This document shows positions 27,954 through 37,553 of a DNA stretch of 48,063 nucleotides, in pieces. Position 1 is the stretch's first letter. Every line of letters starts with the position of its first letter. A program made the translations under genes and the position numbers. The DNA is from a virus. The notes beneath the pieces were generated by a model. It saw only the letters and a program-made list of their open reading frames with translations. It had not been told where the DNA came from and ran no database searches. The stretch covers positions 1-48,063 of IMG/VR virus record IMGVR_UViG_3300031999_000042. One strand, written 5' to 3'.

Positions 27954-28082
27954 CTATTTCCCCTTGCCCTTCTTCAAAGTCGGACCGGAGGTCTTCTTGC
28001 CCTTATCCCCCGGTGCGATTTCAAGTGCTTTGCAGGTTGCCTTGACCTGCTCAACGCTAACGCTTGATTTGCCGATTGACAT
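27954..28082 (-). CDS. Small basic protein, last gene of the leftward arm
   Basis: This 42-aa protein starts at ATG 28082 after a strong CGGAGGAG site. The N-terminal half is helical (SVEQVKATCKALE); the tail is Gly/Lys-rich (TLKKGKGK). It was not listed as a long frame but the ribosome site and position support it. Function unknown. Confidence 0.6.
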   Translation of the reverse strand: MSIGKSSVSVEQVKATCKALEIAPGDKGKKTSGPTLKKGKGK

Positions 28083-28114
28083 ACACTCCTCCGTTGCTAT
28101 TCAGGATGTAAACA

Positions 28115-29998
28115 TCAAAAATGTTCTTCGACGGCCTTGGCCGTTTTCTCAACTAGCTTGGTAAAAAATCCCTTCTGGGTCAAAGACTTCTGCGGCTTCG
28201 CCCTCGGCGGGAATAGCTTCTTGCTAATCAGGGGGCCGGCCACAGGAACCCTGCCTACAACCTCCCGGCCTGTGGCCACGGCAGCTTGCTTGCCTTTCCC
28301 AACCATAGCGGCATGCACCGGGCGATAAGCAGACAAAGCCTCAGAGTACACCGAGCCAAGCATCCAGTTCGCAAGTGGCTGGATTGTAGGATGGGCGTAG
28401 GCGTAAAGGGCGTTCTCCCATACACCGAATAGACCAGCAGAGGCAATGTCGTCAAGATACCGGTCCAGCGGCTTCTTCGGGCGGTCCGCCAAGCCCTGGG
28501 CTCCGCCCTTGACCAAGGCCATCATGTCGGCCACGACTTCGCCGAAGGCAGGAAACACCGTTGCATAGAAGACCAGCGGTCGAAGCTCCCCCTCCAAAGC
28601 AGGCTTCAAAACCTGGTCCTTTATAAAACGAGCTTCCTTGAACCCATACTGCCGTAGGTAGGACCACATCCGCCATTCCGGCGATGTCCTCCACACCGGA
28701 GGTATGTCCAGCGCGCTTGTGCCAAGCAGAGCTAGGTCGGAAGCGCGCTTGCCGGCAGTTAGCAAGTCCTTCTCAGTAAGCGAACCCCTCGCCAACGCTT
28801 CGTTGACATCAGTTCCAAGGAGTAGCAGACGCTTCCGTGCAAGTTTATTCGCGGGGTCCCCCAACAAAGTTCGGAAGTTATGCTCGGCGGAAAACTTGCC
28901 AATGGAAGCCGCCCAGACTTTGCTGAACTCCAGGAGGCCACTAAGCCCGGTGTACTTTGTAACCTTCTCGCCAAGGCTTCCAGCGCGGACGCCGACGTAT
29001 TGGCGTGCTTGACGGAGGCCATCTCCGATGGAGTTGCCGGCTAGGATGGCGAACTCCTTTGCATTTCCGTATTCTGCCATAGCCCTGGCAAGACCACGGA
29101 GCGTGTCGCCGAGTCCAAACAGCAGGCCGTCGTGCAGGGTGACCTGGGGTAGGTGTTTGATAGCGACCCTGCTCAGCTTTGTTGCCGCCTCGAAGCTCAT
29201 AATCTTGTTAGCGATAGCCCTATCAGGGCCGCCTCGATACAGCCCAGTGACTATCTCATGCACAAATCGTGCATAGTTAGCACGACCGCCGCCGGCAGCA
29301 ATTTGCCCAATGATTAAGTCGGTGTTTTCGTTGTTGGCACCGAAGTTCCTGACATAAGCCAGCTTCTTAGCCGCCCGCTCGATGTAATCATAGGCAACGC
29401 CAACGTCAGTCCGGTGACCTGGAAGGTCGAGCGTTCTGGGCCGCTCGATGTTTGGAGCGTGAATCATCCGTGGGTGGTGGTAGTTGAGGATAGTGTTGGC
29501 TTCATACTCGTTTGCGGCTTTGCCGGATGCTATCAAATGAGCAATGGAGCGCCGGCGGCCAGCGCCCTCAAAGACCTCCGGTGCCCACATCTTGGGCCAG
29601 TAGTCCTTCAATAGCGGCGCCACCTTCACGCCAGTGGCCTTGATTTCGTGGTACAACCTGTCCGATTCAGACTGAAACGCAGCTATTGCTGCGTCCATGT
29701 CAACATTGCCGGTCGACTTACCGGCAAGCGCAGCTTCGGTGATCTTTTTGCCGGCGGTTGGATCGCCAAGGTACTTCTCCAAAAACGGCTTCAACCGGAC
29801 TATAGACGCGCCGCGGATTTGCGCTGCATCTGTTTCAAACGCCCGGTCTAGCTTGTACAGCGCCTCGCCCCAGGGGCCCATCCGGCGAAGCGCGTGCTCT
29901 CCGCTTTCAAGGACATCCTTAGCCACAGTGCTGCCGACTCCGCTTTCAAAGAAGCGACCGACAAGCCTTTCACCGAGTTTTAGTATAGCTCCGCCCAT
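28115..29998 (-). CDS. Large internal virion or DNA-ejection protein candidate
   Basis: This 627-aa protein is helical and Ala/Lys/Arg-rich. The region TSPEWRMWSYLRQYGFKEARFIKD (roughly 430-455) resembles segments in large polyvalent or ejection proteins of phages. Other parts (ASIGKFSAEHNFRTLLGD, KLSRVAIKHLPQVTLHDG) are similar in style. It starts in a TAATG junction with the next gene. Ejected inner-core proteins of T7-like phages lie in this position. Function inferred. Confidence 0.6.
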   Translation of the reverse strand: MGGAILKLGERLVGRFFESGVGSTVAKDVLESGEHALRRMGPWGEALYKLDRAFETDAAQIRGASIVRLKPFLEKYLGDPTAGKKITEAALAGKSTGNVDMDAAIAAFQSESDRLYHEIKATGVKVAPLLKDYWPKMWAPEVFEGAGRRRSIAHLIASGKAANEYEANTILNYHHPRMIHAPNIERPRTLDLPGHRTDVGVAYDYIERAAKKLAYVRNFGANNENTDLIIGQIAAGGGRANYARFVHEIVTGLYRGGPDRAIANKIMSFEAATKLSRVAIKHLPQVTLHDGLLFGLGDTLRGLARAMAEYGNAKEFAILAGNSIGDGLRQARQYVGVRAGSLGEKVTKYTGLSGLLEFSKVWAASIGKFSAEHNFRTLLGDPANKLARKRLLLLGTDVNEALARGSLTEKDLLTAGKRASDLALLGTSALDIPPVWRTSPEWRMWSYLRQYGFKEARFIKDQVLKPALEGELRPLVFYATVFPAFGEVVADMMALVKGGAQGLADRPKKPLDRYLDDIASAGLFGVWENALYAYAHPTIQPLANWMLGSVYSEALSAYRPVHAAMVGKGKQAAVATGREVVGRVPVAGPLISKKLFPPRAKPQKSLTQKGFFTKLVEKTAKAVEEHF

Positions 29999-31875
29999 TA
30001 GTCGGGCACCTTAGTTCTTTTGCCGCCGCCGAGTTGTGCCTCCTGCTCCGTCAACGCCTCAGTACGAAGCGCCGCTTTGCGCTTTCCTGCCATGCCTTCA
30101 GCGGCCTGCTCTTGCCGCAACTTCTTGGCAACCTCAGTTTCACCAGTGGCCTTTGCCTTCTCAATCAACAGCTTTCGCTTCCGGTCGATGTAGTCCTCGG
30201 CCGAGACGCGGCCGGCTCCAGCTTCCTGTTCAAGGCCCGCCAACTCGTTGTCAATCTCAGCTACGCTGCGGGGCGGTGCGGCGGCCTTGGCAGCCCGGGC
30301 CTTCGGCGCAGCCGCGGCCAACTCAACATTCATTCCTCTGTCCCTCAAGACATCTCTCAACGCCTGCGGGGCCTTCTTCCCCGGATTCAACTTCATGTGC
30401 TCCGCGACGGCGTTCCGGATAACTTCATCGGAACGAATCAACTCGGCCGCCTTTTCGTATGTCATCCTTGTAACCGGCGGCGCTGCCTCCTGGGCAACGG
30501 CCTGCGTTGCGCTGACGGCTTTCCCCACCTGGGGACTCTCGCCAGAGACTTGCGCGACTGTCTCGGCGGTAGAAGCTGTGGTAGTTGGCTGCGCTGCATG
30601 GTGTTTCTTGACAGCTTCATCAGCCGTCATTCCTTTCTTAATATCCTCGATTGCATCAAGGCTCCGAGTGCCCTTGGGCACAGCCTTGGCGTATTTCGTC
30701 AACTCGTTCGAGGCACGCCTTTGAACCTCCGCTTGGGCCATCTTAGTGGCCTTCTCATCGAGCTTCGCTACTGATGCTTTCGCCGCTGCGGCAGCCTTTT
30801 CTGCTTCTTTGGCAGTTTTTGCCGCCTCTTTTACGGTAGCCCCCCTAAACGAAAGCACCTGCTTTCGCACCTTGCCCAGCTTCAAAAGCTCCTCGGCGCT
30901 GAGGTTGAATCGTCCGTCCGGCGTTATAGCAGGCTTCCCGAACAAAGACTGGCTGATTTCGTTGTTGAGTTCGTCGGAGCCACTTGGACTCTTGAAAGTA
31001 GAGACCAGCTTGCTAACTTCCTCCGGAGTCTTAGCTGCTACACCGGCGGCCGCTGGCGCACCGACTGGAGCACCTGCCGCTGGTGCCCCTGGCAAGGGCT
31101 TCCCCAAGACGCGCCGCACAAGACGGCGGAGCGCAGGGACGCTCTCGCCAGCGGCGCCAAGAACAGCGAATGCCCCAGTTGTCCCTGCAAGCTCGCCTGG
31201 AGTTGCGGCGAACGGGGCAGCAAGTGCTGCCGTCTTTGGGAGTTGCGCAGCGGCCGTCTTGAGAACTCCAGCTCCCGGGCCAGTGGGAATAGCCGGCATT
31301 GCTTTGGCTAAAGCTGCGCCGGGGGCGATCTGGCCGCTAACCTCCGAAAATCCCGACAAGATTGGGTGCTTTGCAGCCCTCTCCTCAGACTGCTTGCGGA
31401 AGAACTCAGCTTCCTTCTCCCACCATTCCCATGGCTTCCCTGGCTCATTTATCAAGCCAAGGTACGACGGCGCACGCATGATGTTGGCTACGCCGGTCCC
31501 AGCACCAGCTAGGAACTGGCCAGCGAGGGCCGCTACATCCTTCCCAGTTTCAGCTCCAAACTCCTTCGCCCTTGTACCGAGTGGCACCCTAGAGCCTGGC
31601 GCGCCAGGCATAGCCGCGCTCGGCGCCGGTGCCTGACCGCGCTCCAGCGGCGCTGGCATTGCTTGGCGCAAAACACCGCGGATGAACTGCTGTTTAGACT
31701 GCTCCACCTCGCTGTCCGCCAAGCCCTTGGACAGCTTGGGACGAACCGTCAGCGTCCACAACCGCGAAAGAGCACGCTCTTGCAACTCAGGCGGTAGCCT
31801 CGCTAGGCGCGCCCGAAAATCAGGGCGGTTCGTCAAAGACCCAACTTGGGCCGGATTAAGGTTAAGACCCCCCAC
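29998..31875 (-). CDS. Large Ala-rich internal virion protein candidate
   Basis: This 625-aa protein starts at GTG 31875 after GGGAGA, overlapping the upstream gene by 14 nt. The N-terminus (LARLPPELQERALSRL) is helical; the middle is Pro/Ala/Gly-rich and probably disordered; residues 330-410 hold long Ala/Lys coiled-coil stretches. No enzyme motif is evident. Together with the two neighbours it probably forms the inner core or is ejected with the DNA. Confidence 0.55.
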   Translation of the reverse strand: MGGLNLNPAQVGSLTNRPDFRARLARLPPELQERALSRLWTLTVRPKLSKGLADSEVEQSKQQFIRGVLRQAMPAPLERGQAPAPSAAMPGAPGSRVPLGTRAKEFGAETGKDVAALAGQFLAGAGTGVANIMRAPSYLGLINEPGKPWEWWEKEAEFFRKQSEERAAKHPILSGFSEVSGQIAPGAALAKAMPAIPTGPGAGVLKTAAAQLPKTAALAAPFAATPGELAGTTGAFAVLGAAGESVPALRRLVRRVLGKPLPGAPAAGAPVGAPAAAGVAAKTPEEVSKLVSTFKSPSGSDELNNEISQSLFGKPAITPDGRFNLSAEELLKLGKVRKQVLSFRGATVKEAAKTAKEAEKAAAAAKASVAKLDEKATKMAQAEVQRRASNELTKYAKAVPKGTRSLDAIEDIKKGMTADEAVKKHHAAQPTTTASTAETVAQVSGESPQVGKAVSATQAVAQEAAPPVTRMTYEKAAELIRSDEVIRNAVAEHMKLNPGKKAPQALRDVLRDRGMNVELAAAAPKARAAKAAAPPRSVAEIDNELAGLEQEAGAGRVSAEDYIDRKRKLLIEKAKATGETEVAKKLRQEQAAEGMAGKRKAALRTEALTEQEAQLGGGKRTKVPD

Positions 31876-33214
31876 CAGATTCTCCCATTATCAGATATTT
31901 CAACAACTCGTCGTCTTTAGTCTCCATCAAGCCCTGCAAATCGTCAACTTCCTTTTCGACCTGCTGAGCTTGGCTTAGAAACGCGGCGGCTTCGTCGTCT
32001 TTGTCAGCCTTCAAGAGAGATGTATAGTTATTCCGCAGGTTGCCAGCCTCGGCTTTCTTGGCCGCTAAAAGCGCCCGAAGGTTCTTATTGTATTCGTCCT
32101 GAGTTCCACTGTGGCTCAACTCTGCGACGGCTACCAGGGTCGCCCCGCGAAGCCGCTGGACCTTCTCCCGAGACTCGGCATCAATAACAGCCTTGGCCAA
32201 AACTGTCTGCCGAGCCAACGCGCCGGTGATTTCGCGTGACACAATCAGGTCATGCGTCATTTGCGTCCTGGCATCTAGCGTAGCCCTCTGGACAGGGCTT
32301 AGCTCAAACCCAGCCGCAAACCTCGCAGCCTGGTACTGCTCTTCCCGGCCCAGGGGACTAGCGCCAAGCATCTCCGGCCCCCGGCCCTGCTGCATCATCT
32401 TTTGCTTGACACTCTCTGCCATTTCCGCCGTTCTAGCCTGCTCAGCAGCCGCGCGGGCCTGCGGCGTAGTCCCAGTCATAAACAGCGGTTGCGCTCCGGC
32501 ACCGGCCTGCGGCGCTGGCCTCGCCGCCCCCTGCTGCTCCCTCTGTTGCGCCTCCTTAACAGCTTGCTGCGCACCGACAGCCTCGGGCGAAGTTTCGCCC
32601 GGCTTCATCGCTTCTGCAACCGACCCGTAGATTTCCCTCAGAACCTTCTGTTTCTTCGGGTCGCTCATAATCGTCTGGATGATGCGCTTGTTCACCGGAT
32701 CGTCGGGGTTCTCATACGCCCTGAGAAGAACACTCATAATGTTTTGGGCTTCCGTCCGCTTCCGGTCTTCCGCCTGCTGCTTCATCCGTGAAATTGATTG
32801 CATTATGTTGCTGACAGCGCCGGAGACTGTCGCTGCTCTAGCACCACCTTTGGTGCGGAACTCGAAACCAGTTTCGTAGCCGCCAGGGGCGACGTATGGC
32901 CTCGAACCGGGCATCTGCTGCAACGCAGGCGCAGCGCGAGCGGCTCCGCCAGGAGGCACAGGCCCTGGCACAATCGCCGGCGGAGCCCCGCCAACTTGGC
33001 CTGGGAAGCCTTGGGCCTGCCCCTGCGGCTGCATTTGCGCCTGGATTTGCCCAAACTGCTTCAGCATTGGTGCAAGCACTTTCGTAATCTTCTCGAACAG
33101 GGCGGCGTTTCCCCCAGGAGCAGCCCCGGCTTGGGCCGCCGGGTCCGCACCACCTGGAGTCTGTACGACATTTTTCAAAAGCTCGCTGAGGTTGCCAAGA
33201 CCCATATTAGCCAC
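31862..33214 (-). CDS. Gln/Ala-rich internal virion protein candidate
   Basis: This 450-aa protein is Ala, Gln and Arg-rich with coiled-coil segments (AEQARTAEMAESVKQKMMQQ, NYTSLLKADKDDEAAAF). An N-terminal helical part carries repeated Pro/Gln/Gly. The ATG at 33214 follows GTAGGAGG. No catalytic site recognised. Position after the adaptor and before the other large proteins fits an internal virion role. Confidence 0.55.
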   Translation of the reverse strand: MANMGLGNLSELLKNVVQTPGGADPAAQAGAAPGGNAALFEKITKVLAPMLKQFGQIQAQMQPQGQAQGFPGQVGGAPPAIVPGPVPPGGAARAAPALQQMPGSRPYVAPGGYETGFEFRTKGGARAATVSGAVSNIMQSISRMKQQAEDRKRTEAQNIMSVLLRAYENPDDPVNKRIIQTIMSDPKKQKVLREIYGSVAEAMKPGETSPEAVGAQQAVKEAQQREQQGAARPAPQAGAGAQPLFMTGTTPQARAAAEQARTAEMAESVKQKMMQQGRGPEMLGASPLGREEQYQAARFAAGFELSPVQRATLDARTQMTHDLIVSREITGALARQTVLAKAVIDAESREKVQRLRGATLVAVAELSHSGTQDEYNKNLRALLAAKKAEAGNLRNNYTSLLKADKDDEAAAFLSQAQQVEKEVDDLQGLMETKDDELLKYLIMGESGGGS

Positions 33215-33223
33215 AAAAACCTC

Positions 33224-34255
33224 CTACATACCAATATCACCACCGGAGGTGACCTCACCACCCGCTCCGGTGTAGATTCCACCGCTGCTACCGCCGCCTC
33301 CACCTCTGATAGTCCCGTAGAGGTCAGCAATGCCACTCATAATCGACCCCGCAGAGCCCGCCAAGGCTCCGCCAACGCCAAGTCCGTAGGAACCTCCAAG
33401 ATACGGCGGAAACGTAGTCGCCATCCCAAACATCGCATTTATCAACGGCCCATACTCAGGACGAGTCCGGATGAACTCGGCCAAGAGCCTGTCAATTGAC
33501 GCCTGGTCGTAGCCCTGCAAAATCTCGGAGAGGTTGCCCATGCCCGTGGCCAGGAACTCTGAGGCGCCCATCTGCCGGGCTCTAGCGGCTTCCAAAGCCT
33601 GGGTCTGAGCCTGCATTAGCTGGGCGTTGATGTCTTTCTCTGTTTGGCCGTAGTAGTCTCCCATGGCCTGGCCAAAAGGCGATGAGGCAAGATTGCCAGT
33701 AAACGCGAACTGCTCCCGCATTCCTTCGGCGCCTTGACCAATCTGCCGCTGCATAGCCTCGACCATGGCTTTCCAAGCCGGAGTCTGGTCGACTGGCATC
33801 CCTGTCTTGGACATCTCCGACAAAGGCCCCAAACCAGGCGTTTCACCAGGCTGGCCGGTTTGGTAAAACTTCATCAACGCCTGAATCAACGGGTTGAGCG
33901 GAGCCGTGAGCTGTCCAGCTCCAGTCTCACCTCCGGTAGGAAGCAACGCTGACAAGTCAAACGGAGTTGCACCTTTGCCCATTTGGCTGGTCAAGAATTG
34001 CAGGAAGTTCTGCGTAAACGATGGGTCAAGCGGGTTGACACGCCAAAAGTCGGCCTGGCCAGGGTCAGTCAACATTGTACCCTGCTCATACGGAATGCCA
34101 GTGTCGCTGTATCCACGGCCAGTAGAAGCCGGAGGCACAACCCCCGGCGAAACCTGCGGAGAAGGCGGTAGCGGGTTGAACCATTGGTTCGAGCTGCCAC
34201 CAGGCGCGCCACCGCCGCCATCAAGTGCTCCTGGTCCATACGGCCAAGTTCCCAT
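33224..34255 (-). CDS. Structural protein of unknown function, helical
   Basis: This 343-aa protein starts at ATG 34255, where GGGAGG is 11 nt upstream; a TTG at 34264 would be too close to it. The N-terminus is Gly/Pro-rich. The middle (MREQFAFTGNLASSPFGQAM, EKDINAQLMQAQTQALEAAR) is helical and the C-terminus Gly-rich. Similar unnamed proteins follow the adaptor in environmental podoviruses. Probably virion. Confidence 0.55.
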   Translation of the reverse strand: MGTWPYGPGALDGGGGAPGGSSNQWFNPLPPSPQVSPGVVPPASTGRGYSDTGIPYEQGTMLTDPGQADFWRVNPLDPSFTQNFLQFLTSQMGKGATPFDLSALLPTGGETGAGQLTAPLNPLIQALMKFYQTGQPGETPGLGPLSEMSKTGMPVDQTPAWKAMVEAMQRQIGQGAEGMREQFAFTGNLASSPFGQAMGDYYGQTEKDINAQLMQAQTQALEAARARQMGASEFLATGMGNLSEILQGYDQASIDRLLAEFIRTRPEYGPLINAMFGMATTFPPYLGGSYGLGVGGALAGSAGSIMSGIADLYGTIRGGGGGSSGGIYTGAGGEVTSGGDIGM

Positions 34256-34260
34256 TTTTC

Positions 34261-35004
34261 TCAATACCTCCCTGCGAGCGTGTACGCCCGTTTAACAGGC
34301 TTTAGCGCCCTGGAATGACGCCAATCTTCGCGTTCCCGTTTCTTAATACGCCCCGCGAGCAAGCCCAACCTTGTTGGGTGCTTCGGGTCGCCGTGCAAAA
34401 GCATGTGAATCGTTGTCGCCTTCTCAAACTCCAGCAGTTCCATGAACCCGCGTTCAGCGGCGCTCAAGACCAGGACTTCGAGCCAGTCCCTTGGAAGCAA
34501 AATCTGCGTCACGCCAACCAGCGTATCATCAATTGGATGCTGGAGGTAATACCTCGACCGAACCTGATACGTCTTGTCTGGAGGAGGGTCGAACCCGATG
34601 GTTCCCTTGAACCTGTACCAGACAGACGGAGTTGAGGGCTGCTTTGAGCTTTTGTCAATATACTGGTACGAGCGAGATTCCAGCTTGCGCCAGCGACTGT
34701 TTGTTGGCGGGTCAAGCCACAAGCGGAAGTTCAGGAAACCAAGGTTCACATCGCCGGTGTTGACGAATAAAGCCTCGTCGTACTCGGCCTGGCCGATTGA
34801 CAAGACACAGTCCGGTCCATTCTCCTCAAGCTCCACAAACTCGTTCCGGAAATCCGGGTTAGCAGAAATCTCCAGCAGGGCGTCGCGCAGCCAAATCTCG
34901 GCGCGTGTCTTGTCGGAAACTCTGTTTTCAACCCTTGCAATGACTTCATCGGCTAGGGAACCGATGGTTGGTGTTGTTACGACGGCTCCAACTACAATAG
35001 CCAT
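34261..35004 (-). CDS. Head-tail adaptor (P22 gp4-like)
   Basis: This 247-aa protein begins with TPTIGSLADEVIARVENR and has AEIWLRDALLEISANPDFRNEF and the C-terminal block VLSAAERGFMELLEFEKA, a pattern typical of gp4-like adaptors that join portal and tail. The start ATG 35004 lies 14 bp after the spike gene's end. The tail-side arrangement supports it. Assignment is by pattern, not by a full alignment. Confidence 0.6.
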   Translation of the reverse strand: MAIVVGAVVTTPTIGSLADEVIARVENRVSDKTRAEIWLRDALLEISANPDFRNEFVELEENGPDCVLSIGQAEYDEALFVNTGDVNLGFLNFRLWLDPPTNSRWRKLESRSYQYIDKSSKQPSTPSVWYRFKGTIGFDPPPDKTYQVRSRYYLQHPIDDTLVGVTQILLPRDWLEVLVLSAAERGFMELLEFEKATTIHMLLHGDPKHPTRLGLLAGRIKKREREDWRHSRALKPVKRAYTLAGRY

Positions 35005-35017
35005 AGCTAGATACCTC

Positions 35018-37111
35018 CTACATATTCGTCACGCCCGCGCTGAGCGCGTAGGCGTTGGTCAGAGTCCCGTCGTAGCGGAAACTCTGCGCGCTGCACTTGG
35101 AAAGCGTCGCGCCGATGGTCATGCCACCCTTGACGTTTGTGGGCCAGACGAAGGTCCGGCTGCCGGTGCCGTCCTGACAGATGAGGAAATCAATCTGCTG
35201 CCCCGCCGTGGCATTCGAGAGCGTCGAGCTGGTCACGTTGTCCGTCAGCGTGATCTTCTGCGTGTTGCCGAGACTGGCATCGAAAGTCGGCGTGGCGGAG
35301 AAGGTGACGGTGTTGATTGGAGTCCAGGTCCCTGCCGCCTCGGAGTAGTTGCCATACCGTTTCAGATTGGCAATTCCTGCGCCGCCAAAGTCGTTTGCAC
35401 CGCCAGCCGCGGAGTCGCCGAGATGGTTCCCTTGGGCAGTCAAATGTTCCGGTGGAGTTGTATCACTCACCAGAATCTCGTAGCCCAGGAACCCGCTGAT
35501 GCGGTTGTCAGAGATGCTGATGTTCTTGTTTACGAGGGCTGTGGCGGCTTGTATCTTGATGCCGTCGGCGGCCCCGCCTGCGCCAGCCTGGGTGTTTACG
35601 AACGTGTTGCCGGTGATCGTACCGTCTCGCGCCCCAAGGATATTGACCCCATAGGTATCGCTGGTAAGCTGAACGGTGTCGTATTTGGCCACGTTCCCGG
35701 TGATGGAGAAGCCTTTAGATTCATCATTGGCAAAAGTGGCGTTCCCACCGATGTAGATGCAAGCGGCCCCGCTGTCCCCGGTATCTACCAAGCAAGAGTT
35801 CCCGGTGAACACGGCGTTGTCGACTCCGATGGCGCGGAATTGAACGCCGCCGTACTGATTGCCTTGAGACGGGTTCCTGGCCTGGTTGCCGATCCAACTG
35901 ATGTTTCTGCCTTCTGATACCTGCAAGCACCTTCCGTCACCCAAGCACTCATTAAACTCGAACTTGCCGTCGAAGAAAACCCGCGTGTTTGCCACCATAG
36001 ATGCCGGGCTGGCCTCTGCGCCATACCACCTGTGGGTTATGCCAATGTCCGGCGCCTGCGTGTTAAACTTGTTGTGGCGGATGCTCCAATTCTTAACGAA
36101 GCGCGTAGTAGCCGTGGATTCGAGCTTGATACCTCCCATCTGTGCGGCGGTCGCCAGAGCGCCCGTCACCGTCAGTTCGTAGTTGCAGGTATCTGAGACG
36201 AAACCGTCAACGTGTTGGATATTCAGGGCAGTCACGCGGACGAGATAGTATTCGTCAAACGCCACACTTTCCAGGGCGCGGGTCGCTTTAATCGTTGCCC
36301 CGTTGCACAGCAAATGGAAATTGTTTGCTGGGCCGGACACGTTGTTCCAAGTGACGTACATTCCAGAAGTCGAACCAACCCCAGAAGCAAGAGTCAGGAC
36401 TGTGGTTGGTGAAAGCTCCAGGGTTATGTTCGGCTTAGTGATATTGATTTGAGCGGCGGCACTCTGAGCATCTGTGAGTCCACGCGCATCTATTGTACCG
36501 CCTGTGATTGGTAGTGCGTCGTGGCAAGCCTGAATCTTCTCCCCTGCATTTGCGCCGCCTTTTCCGTCGGCCTTACAGACTTTATTGAGCGAGGATACAG
36601 TCGCATCTCCAACAACGGCTAGGTCTCCGGCGATGTTTGCAGTGGTGAAGTTACCAGCCACCGCATAGAAGTTCAGCCAGCGTCTTAAGGGAACCAAAGT
36701 ACCCAAGTCGTAGGCAGCATCGACCGAAGGGTATAACCCCCCAGCTACAGCGCCCGGCGTGACGGGCGTACTTAGGGAACGCAGCGCGACATGCCTTATT
36801 ACCGTGGTGTAGCCGCTGAACGAAACTTCGATGGCGACCTCGCTGGAAACAGCGTAGAATTCGTAGTTGCCGGTGGAGCTTGACAGAAATGGATTGGCCA
36901 GCGGTGTAGTGAGCGCGTAGTCGGAGTAGATTGTTGCCAACGGCGTACACGGCGTCGTTGTAGCCGGCTCTGTACAAACGCGGATGGAAGCTCCAGCGAT
37001 TGGCTTCCCCGAAGGGGAAAACGCAACATCGAAGTAGTGGGCAGAGTCAGTGGCGAAGAGCGCCGCTGGCAGTAGCAGAAAAGCCGCAAAAAGCAGAAGT
37101 TTTTTCCTCAT
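35018..37111 (-). CDS. Beta-helix tail spike with Sec signal peptide
   Basis: This 697-aa protein starts at ATG 37111, in an ATGA overlap and after TGGAGG. The first 20 residues, MRKKLLLFAAFLLLPAALFA, form a clear signal peptide, which is odd for a virion protein. A small beta domain (FDVAFSPSGKPIAGASIRV) follows, then parallel beta-helix repeats (about 220-590) with turns such as ITGNTF and ISDNRISGF. The C-terminal part is a beta-rich adhesin. It probably recognises or degrades surface polysaccharide. No catalytic residues can be assigned with confidence. Confidence 0.75.
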   Translation of the reverse strand: MRKKLLLFAAFLLLPAALFATDSAHYFDVAFSPSGKPIAGASIRVCTEPATTTPCTPLATIYSDYALTTPLANPFLSSSTGNYEFYAVSSEVAIEVSFSGYTTVIRHVALRSLSTPVTPGAVAGGLYPSVDAAYDLGTLVPLRRWLNFYAVAGNFTTANIAGDLAVVGDATVSSLNKVCKADGKGGANAGEKIQACHDALPITGGTIDARGLTDAQSAAAQINITKPNITLELSPTTVLTLASGVGSTSGMYVTWNNVSGPANNFHLLCNGATIKATRALESVAFDEYYLVRVTALNIQHVDGFVSDTCNYELTVTGALATAAQMGGIKLESTATTRFVKNWSIRHNKFNTQAPDIGITHRWYGAEASPASMVANTRVFFDGKFEFNECLGDGRCLQVSEGRNISWIGNQARNPSQGNQYGGVQFRAIGVDNAVFTGNSCLVDTGDSGAACIYIGGNATFANDESKGFSITGNVAKYDTVQLTSDTYGVNILGARDGTITGNTFVNTQAGAGGAADGIKIQAATALVNKNISISDNRISGFLGYEILVSDTTPPEHLTAQGNHLGDSAAGGANDFGGAGIANLKRYGNYSEAAGTWTPINTVTFSATPTFDASLGNTQKITLTDNVTSSTLSNATAGQQIDFLICQDGTGSRTFVWPTNVKGGMTIGATLSKCSAQSFRYDGTLTNAYALSAGVTNM

Positions 37112-37551
37112 CCGTGAGCCTCCAGCGCAATCGTTACGGCAATCCAAATCTCCTCCGCCCGTGCCTTGGCAGCGAGCAGTTTCTCAAACAGCCAGCCAAA
37201 CGCTGCTCGGGAACCCCGTATCTCATCCGCGCTCTCCCGGTAAGCACCGACAAGGATACAACCTTCGGTATCCGCATCGGTGTTCCCAGAGTGGATACGG
37301 ATGCCGGTGAAGCCTGGAACATCCAGCACTATCGGCATGTCCCGCTTGTACCGAGCGGACGGAGTAATGTCGACCCTGTAGGTCCCGGTAGGAATAGCCG
37401 TGACCTTCGGTATCTTCCACTCCGAGACGGGCTTGCCAGGAACCTCCCGGACGGTATCTTCGAGGGTGTAGCACTCGAAGACACCATCAATGAAAAGACG
37501 CCCAGCGGAGCTTTTCGGCGTTATTTGCTCACGCACCAAGTCCAGCTTCAC
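37108..37551 (-). CDS. DUF5675 family protein, possible lysis enzyme
   Basis: This 147-aa protein matches DUF5675 in style: LFIDGVFECYTLED, AIPTGTYRVDITPS, then GIRIHSGNTDADTEGCILVG. The His-Ser...Gly-Cys pattern resembles the catalytic HxnSxGC of L,D-transpeptidase/carboxypeptidase (YkuD) folds, so a peptidoglycan role is possible. No other endolysin is recognised in the genome. It is coupled to the spike gene by ATGA. Confidence 0.7.
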   Translation of the reverse strand: MKLDLVREQITPKSSAGRLFIDGVFECYTLEDTVREVPGKPVSEWKIPKVTAIPTGTYRVDITPSARYKRDMPIVLDVPGFTGIRIHSGNTDADTEGCILVGAYRESADEIRGSRAAFGWLFEKLLAAKARAEEIWIAVTIALEAHG

Positions 37552-37553
37552 AG

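Noticed and set aside
30746-31636. Rightward Ala/Pro-rich frame of 296 codons
   Set aside because: It is opposite a long supported virion gene; Ala, Ser and Pro richness mirrors the GC-rich complement.
34574-35917. Rightward open frame of 447 codons over the adaptor and spike genes
   Set aside because: It crosses the boundary of two supported genes on the other strand and has no ribosome site or domain; it looks like an antisense by-product.
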